Assembly: GCA_031376425.1 (NCBI GenBank)
Contig: JANMDR010000029.1
Location: forward strand, 1-29,404
Reading direction: 5' to 3'
Length of the DNA stretch: 29,404 bases
From: JANMDR01 sp031376425
GTDB lineage: Bacteria; Pseudomonadota; Gammaproteobacteria; Burkholderiales; Usitatibacteraceae
The number at the start of each line of letters is the position of its first letter. Within the stretch, counting starts at the first letter, position 1. Under the pieces are notes generated by a model. That model was not told the origin of the DNA. It made no database searches and saw only the letters and a program-made list of their open reading frames with translations. The translations under genes and the position numbers were made by a program. This document shows positions 1 to 8,300 of the stretch, piece by piece.

Positions 1-126
1 ATATTCTAAATATGCTTGCAGTTATTTGAATGCACGAATGATTTGGAAATAGAATCAGGCGCAACATACTTCACGTATTCTGATCTCAAGGTAGGCTGGA
101 CACCCCTTATTTAAAGCATCTTCGGT

Positions 127-1719
127 CTATTTAGAAACCCCCGCCCAACTCAGGCCATACTTCATTAAATATTTCCGCAATCTATCGCCGTCATTGCTGC
201 TACCCTTCTCAGCCCTTGACGCAGCAAATAAATGCCGACCAGCGTCGGCTATGGTGCGGTGTTTGCGGCACTCTTTTAGCACACTGTTTAGCTGTAACTG
301 ATCGAATAAATCAAGGGCTGTAAAAGCGGTATCACCCAGCAGTTGCCGCGCCGCATCCTTACCCGTTTGCACCACATCTTCACCGCGCCACAAATGCCGC
401 AGTCGTGCAATTTCTGCAGTCACCAACTCCACTGTAATGCGCCCCCCTGTGGCTAGAGTAGCGAGCCGATTCACGCTGGCCGATAAATCACGGAAATTGC
501 CGTTCCACGTGGCTTCACGGGCGGTAGCGAACGCTAGGTAGTGCTTTTTTGCCTCCAAATTAAACCGCACTACTTCATTAGCTTCTTGGCAAAATTGCGC
601 CAAGACGTAATCTAAGTTTGGCTCTATGTCCTCAATCCGCTCGGCTAAGCCTGGTAGGGCGTAAGTCCACATATTGATGCGGGCAAATAAATCTTCGCGA
701 AAACGCCCTGCCAGCACCGCTTCGCGCAAGTCACGATTGGTGCCCGCGATGAGTTGAAAATCGCTTTCCACTTCTTCATCCGCACCCACGGGAAAGAAGC
801 GCTTTTCCTCGATGGCTTTTAGCAACATGGCTTGCTCATCCAAACCAAGCTCACCAATTTCATCTAAAAACAGCACCCCTAAGTGTGCCGTGCGCAATAA
901 GCCTGGCCGCGCGTTAGCCGCCCCGGTGAATGCGCCGCGCACATGACCAAACAAGGTGGATGCAGCAGTATCACCACGCAAGGTGGCGCAGTTAACGTCG
1001 ATCATGGCACCGCTAATGGTGTGCCGTGCTTTTTTTAGTGCAAATAAGCGTTTAGCTAAAAATGACTTACCCGCGCCAGTTGGCCCCATCAATAACATCG
1101 GCGCTTTGGAGCGCACTGCCACCTGCTCAATTTCTTCCACTAGCTTGTTGAATCCCGTATTGCGGGTTTCTATGCCACTTTTAAGGAAGGCGATCGCGTC
1201 TTCTTGTTCGCGGTTAAAGCGTTGCGCCAGTTGGTTATAGCGCTTTAAATCTAGGTCGATTAAGGCGTAATCACCAGGCGCACCCATTTTTTGTTTTGGT
1301 GGTGGCGCGGTTTGCAACAGTACGCCGGGAAAATACCGAGCTTCCACCATTAAAAATAAACAAATTTGCGCTACATGAGTGCCGGTGGTGATGTGAATCC
1401 AATAGGTTTCTTCATCGGGACGAAAATCATAGCTCTTCGCAAAATCAAACAATGCGCCATACACATCGCCAAAATCCCACGCATCACGAATCGCCAATTT
1501 ACGCTCTACCACTTCAGTTTCTGGTGAAACGAGTGCGATATCCGCACGCAAATCACGCACCATTCTTTCATGTTGAACATGAAACAGTTCAAGCCGATCA
1601 ACCACCATATCTTGGTGCTGCAACAGGGCAATCGTAGGTCGCCAACGCTCCCACCTTCCCTGCCCCGCGCCAGAATCAAGTTGAGTACCAATAAAACCTA
1701 GCACCACGGTTTTCTTCAT
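127..1719 (-). CDS. rtcR: RtcR, sigma-54-dependent activator of RNA repair operon
   Basis: This 530-residue protein has the three-part layout of RtcR. Residues 1 to about 185 form the RtcR-type CARF/Rossmann sensor, opening with a VVLGFIGTQLD strand-loop and carrying the WIHITTGTHVAQ segment. The AAA+ domain follows, with Walker A GPTGAGKS at 212-219, the sigma-54-contacting GAFTGA loop at 262-267 and Walker B VLFLDE at about 282-287. The C-terminal part is the DNA-binding region. In studied members the sensor responds to damaged RNA ends, notably tRNA fragments, and the ATPase then remodels sigma-54 RNA polymerase. The gene is divergent from the DIP1984-rtcB-rtcA operon, as usual for RtcR, and a near-perfect sigma-54 promoter lies in front of that operon. 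The start codon at 1719 is itself inside one arm of an inverted repeat, which suggests autoregulation. Identification is very secure; the ligand is inferred from the family. Confidence 0.96.
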   Translation of the reverse strand: MKKTVVLGFIGTQLDSGAGQGRWERWRPTIALLQHQDMVVDRLELFHVQHERMVRDLRADIALVSPETEVVERKLAIRDAWDFGDVYGALFDFAKSYDFRPDEETYWIHITTGTHVAQICLFLMVEARYFPGVLLQTAPPPKQKMGAPGDYALIDLDLKRYNQLAQRFNREQEDAIAFLKSGIETRNTGFNKLVEEIEQVAVRSKAPMLLMGPTGAGKSFLAKRLFALKKARHTISGAMIDVNCATLRGDTAASTLFGHVRGAFTGAANARPGLLRTAHLGVLFLDEIGELGLDEQAMLLKAIEEKRFFPVGADEEVESDFQLIAGTNRDLREAVLAGRFREDLFARINMWTYALPGLAERIEDIEPNLDYVLAQFCQEANEVVRFNLEAKKHYLAFATAREATWNGNFRDLSASVNRLATLATGGRITVELVTAEIARLRHLWRGEDVVQTGKDAARQLLGDTAFTALDLFDQLQLNSVLKECRKHRTIADAGRHLFAASRAEKGSSNDGDRLRKYLMKYGLSWAGVSK

Positions 1720-1778
1720 GATAATTTTTTCTTAAACACGATAATATTTTATAGTTTACTGTAATTTTAATTATCATG
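1717..1778. promoter_or_regulatory. Inverted repeat in rtcR/operon divergent spacer
   Basis: CATGATAATT (1717-1726) and AATTATCATG (1769-1778) are perfect 10-base inverted copies separated by 42 bases of AT-rich sequence. The first arm covers the rtcR start codon on the minus strand. The second lies about 85 bases upstream of the sigma-54 promoter, where activator upstream sites commonly sit. It is a plausible RtcR operator or autoregulatory site, but nothing beyond symmetry and position supports this. AT-rich sequence makes chance symmetry more likely. Confidence 0.4.
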
Positions 1779-1861
1779 CTAGTGCGCCAGAAAAATAGCA
1801 AAGAATATTTAGTTGTTTATTTTCAATGACTTACGAGTTTTTATCGCACTTACTAAAAAAC

Positions 1862-1877
1862 TGGCACGGCAGTTGCT
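1862..1877 (+). promoter_or_regulatory. Sigma-54 (-24/-12) promoter of the RNA repair operon
   Basis: The sequence TGGCACGGCAGTTGCT matches the sigma-54 consensus TGGCACRNNNNTTGCW at every fixed position, with GG at -24 and GC at -12 in correct spacing. Transcription should start near 1888. This fits control by the divergent RtcR gene. It also means the in-frame ATG at 1826 is upstream of the transcript, so the first gene starts at 1964, leaving a leader of roughly 75 bases. Confidence 0.9.
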
Positions 1878-1963
1878 ATATGTTCGACGTAGCAAGCAGA
1901 TATAGCACAGCAAGATCGAAAATAGCCGCTTGCGAAATTACACTTTACGAAAAAGGAAATACC

Positions 1964-2422
1964 ATGAAATTAGCCGAAGCCTTACTTGAACGCGCCGATG
2001 CCCAAAAACGTTATGCGCAAACACTGGAACGTATCAAGCGGGTTGTGAAAGTACAAGCGGGTGATACACCTGCCGAAAACCCAGAAACCTTGATGTGCGA
2101 ATTGGAAGGCTTGGCCAACCGAATTACAGAATTGGTGCAACGAATTAACCGCACTAATTGCAACGCCGTGTTCGATGAAAATTTAACCTTGGCCGATGCC
2201 TTAGCGATGCGCGATATTTTGCTGCAAAAGCGCAATGCCTTCGCAGGTTTAGCGGAAACAGCAACAACGACGCAAGACCGTTATTCGCGTTCGGAAATTA
2301 AGTTTGAAGCCGTAATTAATGTAGCCGAAACCCAAAAGCGTGCCGATGCATTCGCAAAGCAATACCGTGAATGTGATGCCAAGGTGCAGGCGTTAAATTG
2401 GGTGACAGAATTGGCGGCGTAA
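1964..2422 (+). CDS. DIP1984 family protein (DUF6847)
   Basis: This is a 152-residue protein rich in charged helices with no signal peptide or membrane segment. It matches the DIP1984 family (sometimes annotated septicolysin) along its whole length: MKLAEALLERADAQKR at the start, the RINRTN motif in the middle, DRYSRSEIKF, and the closing ALNWVTEL. The reading frame is open back to an ATG at 1826, but that start lies upstream of the sigma-54 promoter. The ATG at 1964 has an AAAGGA-type ribosome-binding site and begins exactly where family homology begins. The biochemical role is not established. It is the first gene of an RtcR-controlled operon with rtcB and rtcA, so a role in RNA-damage response is inferred from context only. 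It occupies the place that rsr (Ro60 homologue) has in Salmonella-type operons. Confidence 0.88.
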   Translation: MKLAEALLERADAQKRYAQTLERIKRVVKVQAGDTPAENPETLMCELEGLANRITELVQRINRTNCNAVFDENLTLADALAMRDILLQKRNAFAGLAETATTTQDRYSRSEIKFEAVINVAETQKRADAFAKQYRECDAKVQALNWVTELAA

Positions 2423-2465
2423 CGGCAATTAATTGAGGCGTTGCGTCCCGATGTTGCGTGCATAA

Positions 2466-2666
2466 ACGCCTTTGAAAAAGCGGAATTCAAAGGCGTCGGT
2501 GATGCAGTTTGCGCCAAATATATTCAAAATGTAGTCAAAATGTATTCAAAAAGTTCAAGCGGTAACATCGCAATAGATGCGAGCACAAAAAACGCCCTGC
2601 GGAGCGCATCCGCCTTCTGGTAATGTCGGGGCAACGTTGTGGGTTCGAATCCCATTATTACTTCTT
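2466..2666 (+). ncRNA. Putative tRNA-like (YrlA-like) structured RNA in rtc operon
   Basis: The spacer before rtcB carries several stems. The first is a perfect 11-bp hairpin (ACGCCTTTGAA 2466-2476 with TTCAAAGGCGT 2486-2496). Then come TCGCA/TGCGA (2568-2582) and GCGGA/TCCGC (2599-2613). Last is a tRNA-like module: 2639-2655 is a canonical T arm (5-bp stem, 7-base loop TTCGAAT), flanked by GGTAATG (2619-2625) and TATTACT (2656-2662), which pair as a 7-bp acceptor stem with a G-U at each end. Only 13 bases separate the acceptor 5' strand from the T arm, so there is no room for D and anticodon arms, and no CCA is encoded. Bacterial Y RNAs (YrlA) are known to mimic tRNA and sit beside rtcB in some RtcR operons. 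That assignment here is inference; the stems are directly visible. A decayed tRNA is the main alternative. Confidence 0.5.
2523..2555 (+). repeat. Three 11-base imperfect tandem repeats
   Basis: TTCAAAATGTA, GTCAAAATGTA and TTCAAAAAGTT follow one another without gaps in the spacer between the DIP1984 gene and rtcB. They form an A-rich, weakly structured linker between two hairpins of the putative structured RNA. They may be a protein-binding or linker segment of that RNA, or just simple-sequence drift. Confidence 0.55.
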
Positions 2667-2687
2667 AGCCCAGTATTGATACATGCG

Positions 2688-2730
2688 TATTACTTACTGT
2701 AAATGTAATAACCAAGTGCTGGTTTATTGT
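2688..2730 (+). promoter_or_regulatory. Mutually exclusive hairpins upstream of rtcB
   Basis: GTAATA at 2705-2710 can pair with TATTAC at 2688-2693 or with the identical TATTAC at 2656-2661 in the tRNA-like acceptor strand. Alternatively GTAATAACCA (2705-2714) pairs with TGGTTTATTGT (2720-2730), with one bulge, to form a hairpin followed by a U/G-rich tract. The alternatives exclude each other, so this could be a 3'-end or attenuator element between the structured RNA and rtcB. It is an inspection-based inference without energy calculation. Confidence 0.3.
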
Positions 2731-2795
2731 TGTGTGAGGGTGGAAAGTTTTAAAGTGGTGCGGGTGGGCTTGAGCACAAAAACAAAGGATAGAAA

Positions 2796-4022
2796 ATGAG
2801 AAACGAAAATTTTGATGTAATGAATGTAGGAGGCGGACGTCACGTAAAAATGTGGACGCGTGGTGTGCAGGTTGATGATGGTGCGCGAACGCAGCTCAGC
2901 AATACCGCAAAACTGCCCTTTATTTTCAAGCACCTTGCCGCAATGCCAGACGTACACTTTGGTAAAGGTTCTACGATTGGTAGTGTGATTCCAACCAAGG
3001 GCGCAATTATTCCGGCCGGTGTGGGGGTGGATATTGGTTGTGGAATGATGGCGTGCAAAACCACGCTTACTGCTACTGATTTACCTGATAATTTAGCGCC
3101 ATTGCGTACTGCGATTGAACGTGCTGTGCCGCATGGAATGTCGCCAAAAAAACAAGGTAGAGATAAAGGCGCTTGGGCAAACACCCCTACTGCGGTGGAC
3201 GAATTTTGGGCTGGATTATTTCCGGATTTCGAAAAAATTACCGAGAAATATCCACGCTTGAAAAATACCAATAATCATCGTCACCTCGGAACTCTAGGAG
3301 GTGGAAATCACTTTGTAGAAGTGTGTTTGGATGAAACGAACGCGGTATGGTTTATGTTGCATTCTGGCTCACGCGGTGTAGGTAATGCCATTGGGACTTT
3401 GTTTATTGAAAAAGCCAAGGAAGATATGCGTAAGCACTTCATCAATTTACCTGATGAAGACCTCGCCTACTTTCCCGAAGGTACTGAGCATTACGATGAT
3501 TATGTGTTTGCAGTGGGTTGGGCACAACGCTTTGCGCGCGCCAATCGTGAGGCGATGATGACGGCGGTAATTGCGGCCACTAAAACCATTATTGCCAAAC
3601 CATTTGAAACCCATATTGAAGCCGTAAATTGTCACCACAACTACGTGCAGGAAGAAACCCACTTTGGTGAAAAAGTGCTCATCACGCGGAAAGGTGCGGT
3701 ACGCGCTGGTAAAGGCGAGATGGGGATTATTCCAGGTTCGATGGGGGCAAAATCTTTCATCGTCCGTGGCAAAGGTAATGCGGATTCGTTTGAAAGCTGT
3801 AGCCACGGCGCCGGTCGTGCCATGAGCCGCAACGAAGCCGTACGCCGCTTCACCGTAGCCGATCAAATCAAAGCCACAGAAGGTGTGGAATGCAGAAAAG
3901 ATAAAGCTGTAATCGACGAAATTCCGATGGCGTACAAAGATATTGATGCCGTAATGCACGCCCAGCGAGATTTAGTGGAAGTAGTGCATACCTTGAAGCA
4001 GGTAGTGTGTGTGAAAGGCTAG
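2796..4022 (+). CDS. rtcB: RtcB, RNA-splicing ligase (3'-phosphate/5'-OH)
   Basis: This is a 408-residue protein, the same length as E. coli RtcB. It seals RNA 2',3'-cyclic-phosphate or 3'-phosphate ends to 5'-OH ends using GTP and Mn2+, through a covalent histidine-GMP intermediate. The signature motifs are present: VGVDIGCGM with metal ligands Asp79 and Cys82, GTLGGGNHFVE with His172, LHSGSRGVGN with His189, NCHHNYV at about 278-284, and SCSHGAGRAMSR, whose His337 aligns with the guanylylated His337 of E. coli. No catalytic residue is missing. The ATG follows an AAAGGA ribosome-binding site. It lies downstream of the structured RNA region and 74 bases ahead of rtcA, in the RtcR/sigma-54 operon, so it should be induced by RNA damage and not constitutive. 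Confidence 0.97.
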   Translation: MRNENFDVMNVGGGRHVKMWTRGVQVDDGARTQLSNTAKLPFIFKHLAAMPDVHFGKGSTIGSVIPTKGAIIPAGVGVDIGCGMMACKTTLTATDLPDNLAPLRTAIERAVPHGMSPKKQGRDKGAWANTPTAVDEFWAGLFPDFEKITEKYPRLKNTNNHRHLGTLGGGNHFVEVCLDETNAVWFMLHSGSRGVGNAIGTLFIEKAKEDMRKHFINLPDEDLAYFPEGTEHYDDYVFAVGWAQRFARANREAMMTAVIAATKTIIAKPFETHIEAVNCHHNYVQEETHFGEKVLITRKGAVRAGKGEMGIIPGSMGAKSFIVRGKGNADSFESCSHGAGRAMSRNEAVRRFTVADQIKATEGVECRKDKAVIDEIPMAYKDIDAVMHAQRDLVEVVHTLKQVVCVKG

Positions 4023-4051
4023 CTGCAGCAGCGTTAGTTGTAGAACAAGAC

Positions 4052-4077
4052 GCCGCGCTCACATTGGTGGGCGCGGC
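4052..4077 (+). other. Strong hairpin between rtcB and rtcA
   Basis: GCCGCGCTCAC (4052-4062) pairs over 11 bp, with one G-U, with GTGGGCGCGGC (4067-4077) around the loop ATTG. An AU-rich stretch follows, but no U run, so it is not a classic terminator. It could protect rtcB mRNA, be a processing site, or lower rtcA expression relative to rtcB. rtcA also lacks a clear ribosome-binding site. Confidence 0.6.
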
Positions 4078-4096
4078 AATATTAAATTTAAAAATC

Positions 4097-5137
4097 ATGA
4101 AAACTAAAATAATTATCGACGGTTCAGTAGGCGAAGGTGGTGGGCAAATTTTGCGCTCAGCCTTATCCCTCGCGGTTTGTACTGGTCAGCCGTTTCAAAT
4201 CAAAAATATTCGCGCAGGCCGTGCCAAGCCCGGCTTGATGCGCCAGCATTTAACCTGCGTGCAAGCCGCGGCCGAAATTTCAGATGCGCAGGTGGTGGGT
4301 GCGGTTATCGGCTCGACTGAATTGCAATTCACACCAACTACGTTGAAATCAGGCATCTCAGGCGGAGCATATAATTTTGCGATTGGCACTGCAGGCAGCG
4401 TGATGCTAGTGCTACAAACTATCTTGCCGCCCTTGCTATTTGCCAAAGGGGTGAGTGATATTACGCTTTGTGGCGGCACCCATAATGGCATGGCACCGCC
4501 GTTTGAATTTTTAACGCGCGCGTTTTTGCCGCAGCTAAAAGCGCTCGGTGCTGAAGTAAGGCTCACGCTTGACCGCCACGGCTTTAACCCAGCGGGTGGC
4601 GGCCGCATTACCGCGCACATCGCACCCTGCACTGCCTGGAAGCCGTTAAATTTAATGGCTCGCGGTGCATTGCTCAATCGTTATGCCGAGGCCATTATCG
4701 CCGGCGTACCGGTGGACGTTGCAAAACGTGAGTTGGCAACTATTGGCGCGGCATTAACCATGAGCGAAGACCAGTTAAAAATTCGCGGCCTACCTGCCAC
4801 TGAAGGCCCAGGCAATGCGTTGTTACTCACCTTAGAATATGCGCAATGCACAGAAGTATTCATGCGCTTGGGTGAGAAAGGCTTGGCGTCTGAGACGGTG
4901 GCAAAAAAATTGTTGCGCGAAAGTGCCGAGTACGCAAAAAGTGAAGCCGCGGTGGGTGAGTATTTAGCGGATCAGTTATTGCTACCGATGGCCTTGGGCG
5001 CGGGGGGCGAATTTACCACTGTGGCCATTAGCGATCATTTCAAAACCAATGTGGGCGTGATTCAACAATTTCTAAATGTAAACGTGAGCGTGAATAAAGT
5101 GAATGAGCACTCCTATCATGTCGCGGTTACCACTTAG
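4097..5137 (+). CDS. rtcA: RtcA, RNA 3'-terminal phosphate cyclase
   Basis: This 346-residue protein converts RNA 3'-phosphate ends to 2',3'-cyclic phosphates through an adenylylated-histidine intermediate, giving ends RtcB can use. Family motifs are present: IDGSVGEGGGQILR at 7-20, RAKPGLMRQHL at 42-52, the DRHGFNPAGGG signature at 159-169, and ISDHFKTN with the likely adenylylated His314 (E. coli His309). The frame is open back to 4007, overlapping rtcB, but homology begins at the ATG at 4097. That ATG lacks an obvious Shine-Dalgarno sequence, so expression may depend on coupling or on the upstream hairpin. It is the last gene of the RtcR operon. A degenerate second copy lies at 12323-12797. 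Confidence 0.96.
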   Translation: MKTKIIIDGSVGEGGGQILRSALSLAVCTGQPFQIKNIRAGRAKPGLMRQHLTCVQAAAEISDAQVVGAVIGSTELQFTPTTLKSGISGGAYNFAIGTAGSVMLVLQTILPPLLFAKGVSDITLCGGTHNGMAPPFEFLTRAFLPQLKALGAEVRLTLDRHGFNPAGGGRITAHIAPCTAWKPLNLMARGALLNRYAEAIIAGVPVDVAKRELATIGAALTMSEDQLKIRGLPATEGPGNALLLTLEYAQCTEVFMRLGEKGLASETVAKKLLRESAEYAKSEAAVGEYLADQLLLPMALGAGGEFTTVAISDHFKTNVGVIQQFLNVNVSVNKVNEHSYHVAVTT

Positions 5138-5327
5138 GGGTGCTTGAAAATGCTCGCAACCCGAAGTAGTCCCCGAGAAGGAACAAATCGGGCATCGGCA
5201 AAGCTTACCCCGTTAGTTGATTGTTATAAGCTTGGTTTATCCATGCGCACGGTGGGTGTAATCTGCTTTTGACAACTAGCTAACGTCACTTTCACATCAC
5301 ACCCCGCCAATTGCATTTCTGCCTATT

Positions 5328-8300
5328 TCAACTAGCGGTATCAAATCCGCCGACGCATGCCTCTCTCACTCGCTCCACCGTCGCGGGCGATTTCATTGAA
5401 TACCAATCATTGAGCCCCAGATCCTGACGCGCCGCGAGTACCGCATGTTTAATCGCAAAATACACCGTGGCCGCCAACACCAAAGGTGGTTCACCTACAC
5501 CTTTTGAACTCATCAGCAAATTTGGATTTTGTGGTACATCAGGGGCGTCTTCGTCTCGCGGGAATAAATCAACGTGTAATTCCAAGGGGATCGTCGTTGA
5601 CGCCGGTGGTTTGTAAGTCCACGTATTAGATGTGTTGTTGGTTCCTTTTGATGGGCCGTCAGGTTGAAAAATTACATCCTCCGTCATGACATAGCCTATT
5701 CCCATCACAAATGCACCTTCGATTTGTCCAATATCTATTGCCGGATTAATGCTCTTACCCATGTCATAACAAATATCTGCACGTAAAACGGTGGTTTCAC
5801 CCGTAAGCACATCAATCTCAACCTCACTACATGCCGCGCTATAGGTAAAACCATAGAATTGTTGATCAGTAGCGTCAACCATACCTGGGGTGGAATACAA
5901 GGCTTGTGAAGACAGATCAACCCGATTGTCAAAGGCCATGTTAACAATGTTATTCCACATCAATTGTGGGTTGGGCGAAACAGATGTTGTGACTTTAGTA
6001 TTCCAACCATGCGGATGATTCCAATAATCGATACCCTGTTGGGTACACCAAGCTTCACCTTTGCTTAGCTTCAATTGATTACACATTTCTTTGAGATTCT
6101 TACTCAACGCACTTGCCGCCTGCTGTGCTGCTCCACCGCACAAGTCGGTACCGGAAGTCGCACCTGTTCCATTTGCATCTGGTGTAATGCCGGTCTGCAT
6201 CGACCCCATACGAATGAGACTCAACGGCACATTCAAGGCTTTCGCCGTAATTTGCGCGACCTTAGTTAAAATCCCCTGCCCCATTTCGACGCCACCAGTT
6301 TGCACTAACACTGTGCCATCGGAGGAATACACATTGACTAAAGCAATTCCTTGCATGAGATAGCCTAGGTTATACCCCAGACCGTACTTCAAGGGGATCA
6401 TCGAAATACCACGCTTGCGCCATCGATTTTGCGTATTGAACCGTCGCACCTCCTCCAAGCGTTGCTCAAAGCCTGCGCTCTCTTTCAACCGCTCCCACAC
6501 TTCGCGGATGTAACAATAGTCCAAGATTTGCCCAAAGGGGGTACGGTCACCTTTCTTATACAAATTCATTTCCCGTACGGTTTCGGGCAACATTCCTATC
6601 TTGTGCGCAGCGGCTTCAAGCCCATCTTCTTGTATCAGCATTGCTTGTATGCCACCGTAAGAGCGCATCGCGCCGTTACTATGGATATTGGTCATACAAA
6701 CTTCACCCTTTGTATAAAAATAGGGCACGCTATAAGCGTTGTCCGCACCTAATTGCGCGCAATCCATCACATCGAACGAACAATCTATAGTGTTACCGCC
6801 GTTCGAATAAAAAAGTGTTGATGATCCCAGTATTTTTCCTTTTTGATCGCCCTCACACGCGATCGCAAAATTATAGTCGCCTCGAAATGCATGACGATCA
6901 CCGACCATCCATGTATCGACGTCACGCGGCATCGCAACACGGACAGGGCGGCGTAATTTCATTGCCGCCAAGGCCGTCGGCACCGCCACAAAAGGACTAC
7001 GCGTCGTTTTACCGCCATATGCGCCGCCGACCCGTTTAACATCAACGCTGACTTGATTCGCTTGTAACATCAACGTTTCTAGAATATCGCTTTGAACCGA
7101 GTTCGCGCTCTGAGTTGATGGATGTACGACGATCTCGGGGCCTTCACCGGGATAGGCGACGCAAGATTGTGTTTCCATATAAAAGTGAATTTGTGAGCCT
7201 GTAGATTGGCTACCCGCTACCACTTCGCACGCTGTACCAGCAATCTCAACACGACCCGTTTTCCCGACCCATCGGCTATGCTGTCTATATCCAGCCGATT
7301 CTAAAGAGCTGTTGTCATCAGTCGCTTTATCATAACCTTGAAAAAACTGCTTGTTCAAGACCGCCGTATCAATATCAAGAATGGCACCTCCAAGATCGAC
7401 GTTTGTATAGGCAAGGCATTCAGTTCGAACATAGGCAGCAATGTCGTTCGCTTGCTGTTCTGTGTTTGCGATGACTAATCCAATCGCTTGACCAAAGCAG
7501 GTGACATTGGTTTCGCAGAACCAAGGATCATTTGGCGAATTTGGTTTAGAAATACCATTTTTTCCACCTGCCGGAATGTCATGGTAAGTAATATAATCAA
7601 CAAACTGATGACCGAATCGCTCACGCAAATGATTAAGCAAATGCGCTTTATCAACCTTATGCACCACACCATCGTTTGTTTTGATTTGATAGTGAAAATC
7701 CGCCTTAACAACCGTACTGGTCACGAATGAGCCTTGGACTCCGCGCGCCGGCACAGGGATATCGTGCGTATAAGTCGCCTCACCCGTCGTTTGCTCAAAT
7801 GCAGAGAGCTTGATATAAGGTTGGCCGACAGCCCTTCCCTCATCGGGCTTCGCGTAAGTTTGCGAGCCCCATGAAACACCACGCTCAAACGGAACGCCCG
7901 CTGACTTATTTTCAGCCGAGATACGCTCTGGATCCACCGTGAGCGATACGCCTACATAAAATTTATAGAAAAAAGATTGTGCCAAAGAAAGCCTATAAGC
8001 GCTGCTACAGCCATCGTAAGGCAAGCTGGTAAACCAATCCGGTAGCGCATCTTGAATTTGTCTAATCTCTTCTGTGAGAATCAATTTTGCTTCTTCATAC
8101 GTAGACGCAGACCATGTTTTTCCAACTAAAAATTGCTCTGTTTGATGTGCATGAAAAGCGACGGGGGCAATCGCACCAAAAACTAATCGCGCTTCTTCAA
8201 TCACATGAGAATCACTTAGACGTACAAATAAACCAGCATTGACAAGTGAATGTGAGTTCACCTCGCGCAACGCAACTTTATATGTCGTGACGTGTTCGCG

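Noticed and set aside
1826..1963. N-terminal extension of the DIP1984 protein from the ATG at 1826
   Set aside because: The sigma-54 promoter lies within this stretch, the ribosome-binding site and family homology begin at 1964.
2639..2663. Attachment site of an integrated element at a tRNA 3' end
   Set aside because: No second copy of the T-arm sequence and no integrase gene is found in the window; it could still exist outside it.
2591..2666. Canonical full-length tRNA gene
   Set aside because: The T arm is canonical, but going back the usual length gives no matching acceptor strand, D arm or anticodon stem, and no CCA follows; only a shortened tRNA-like module fits.
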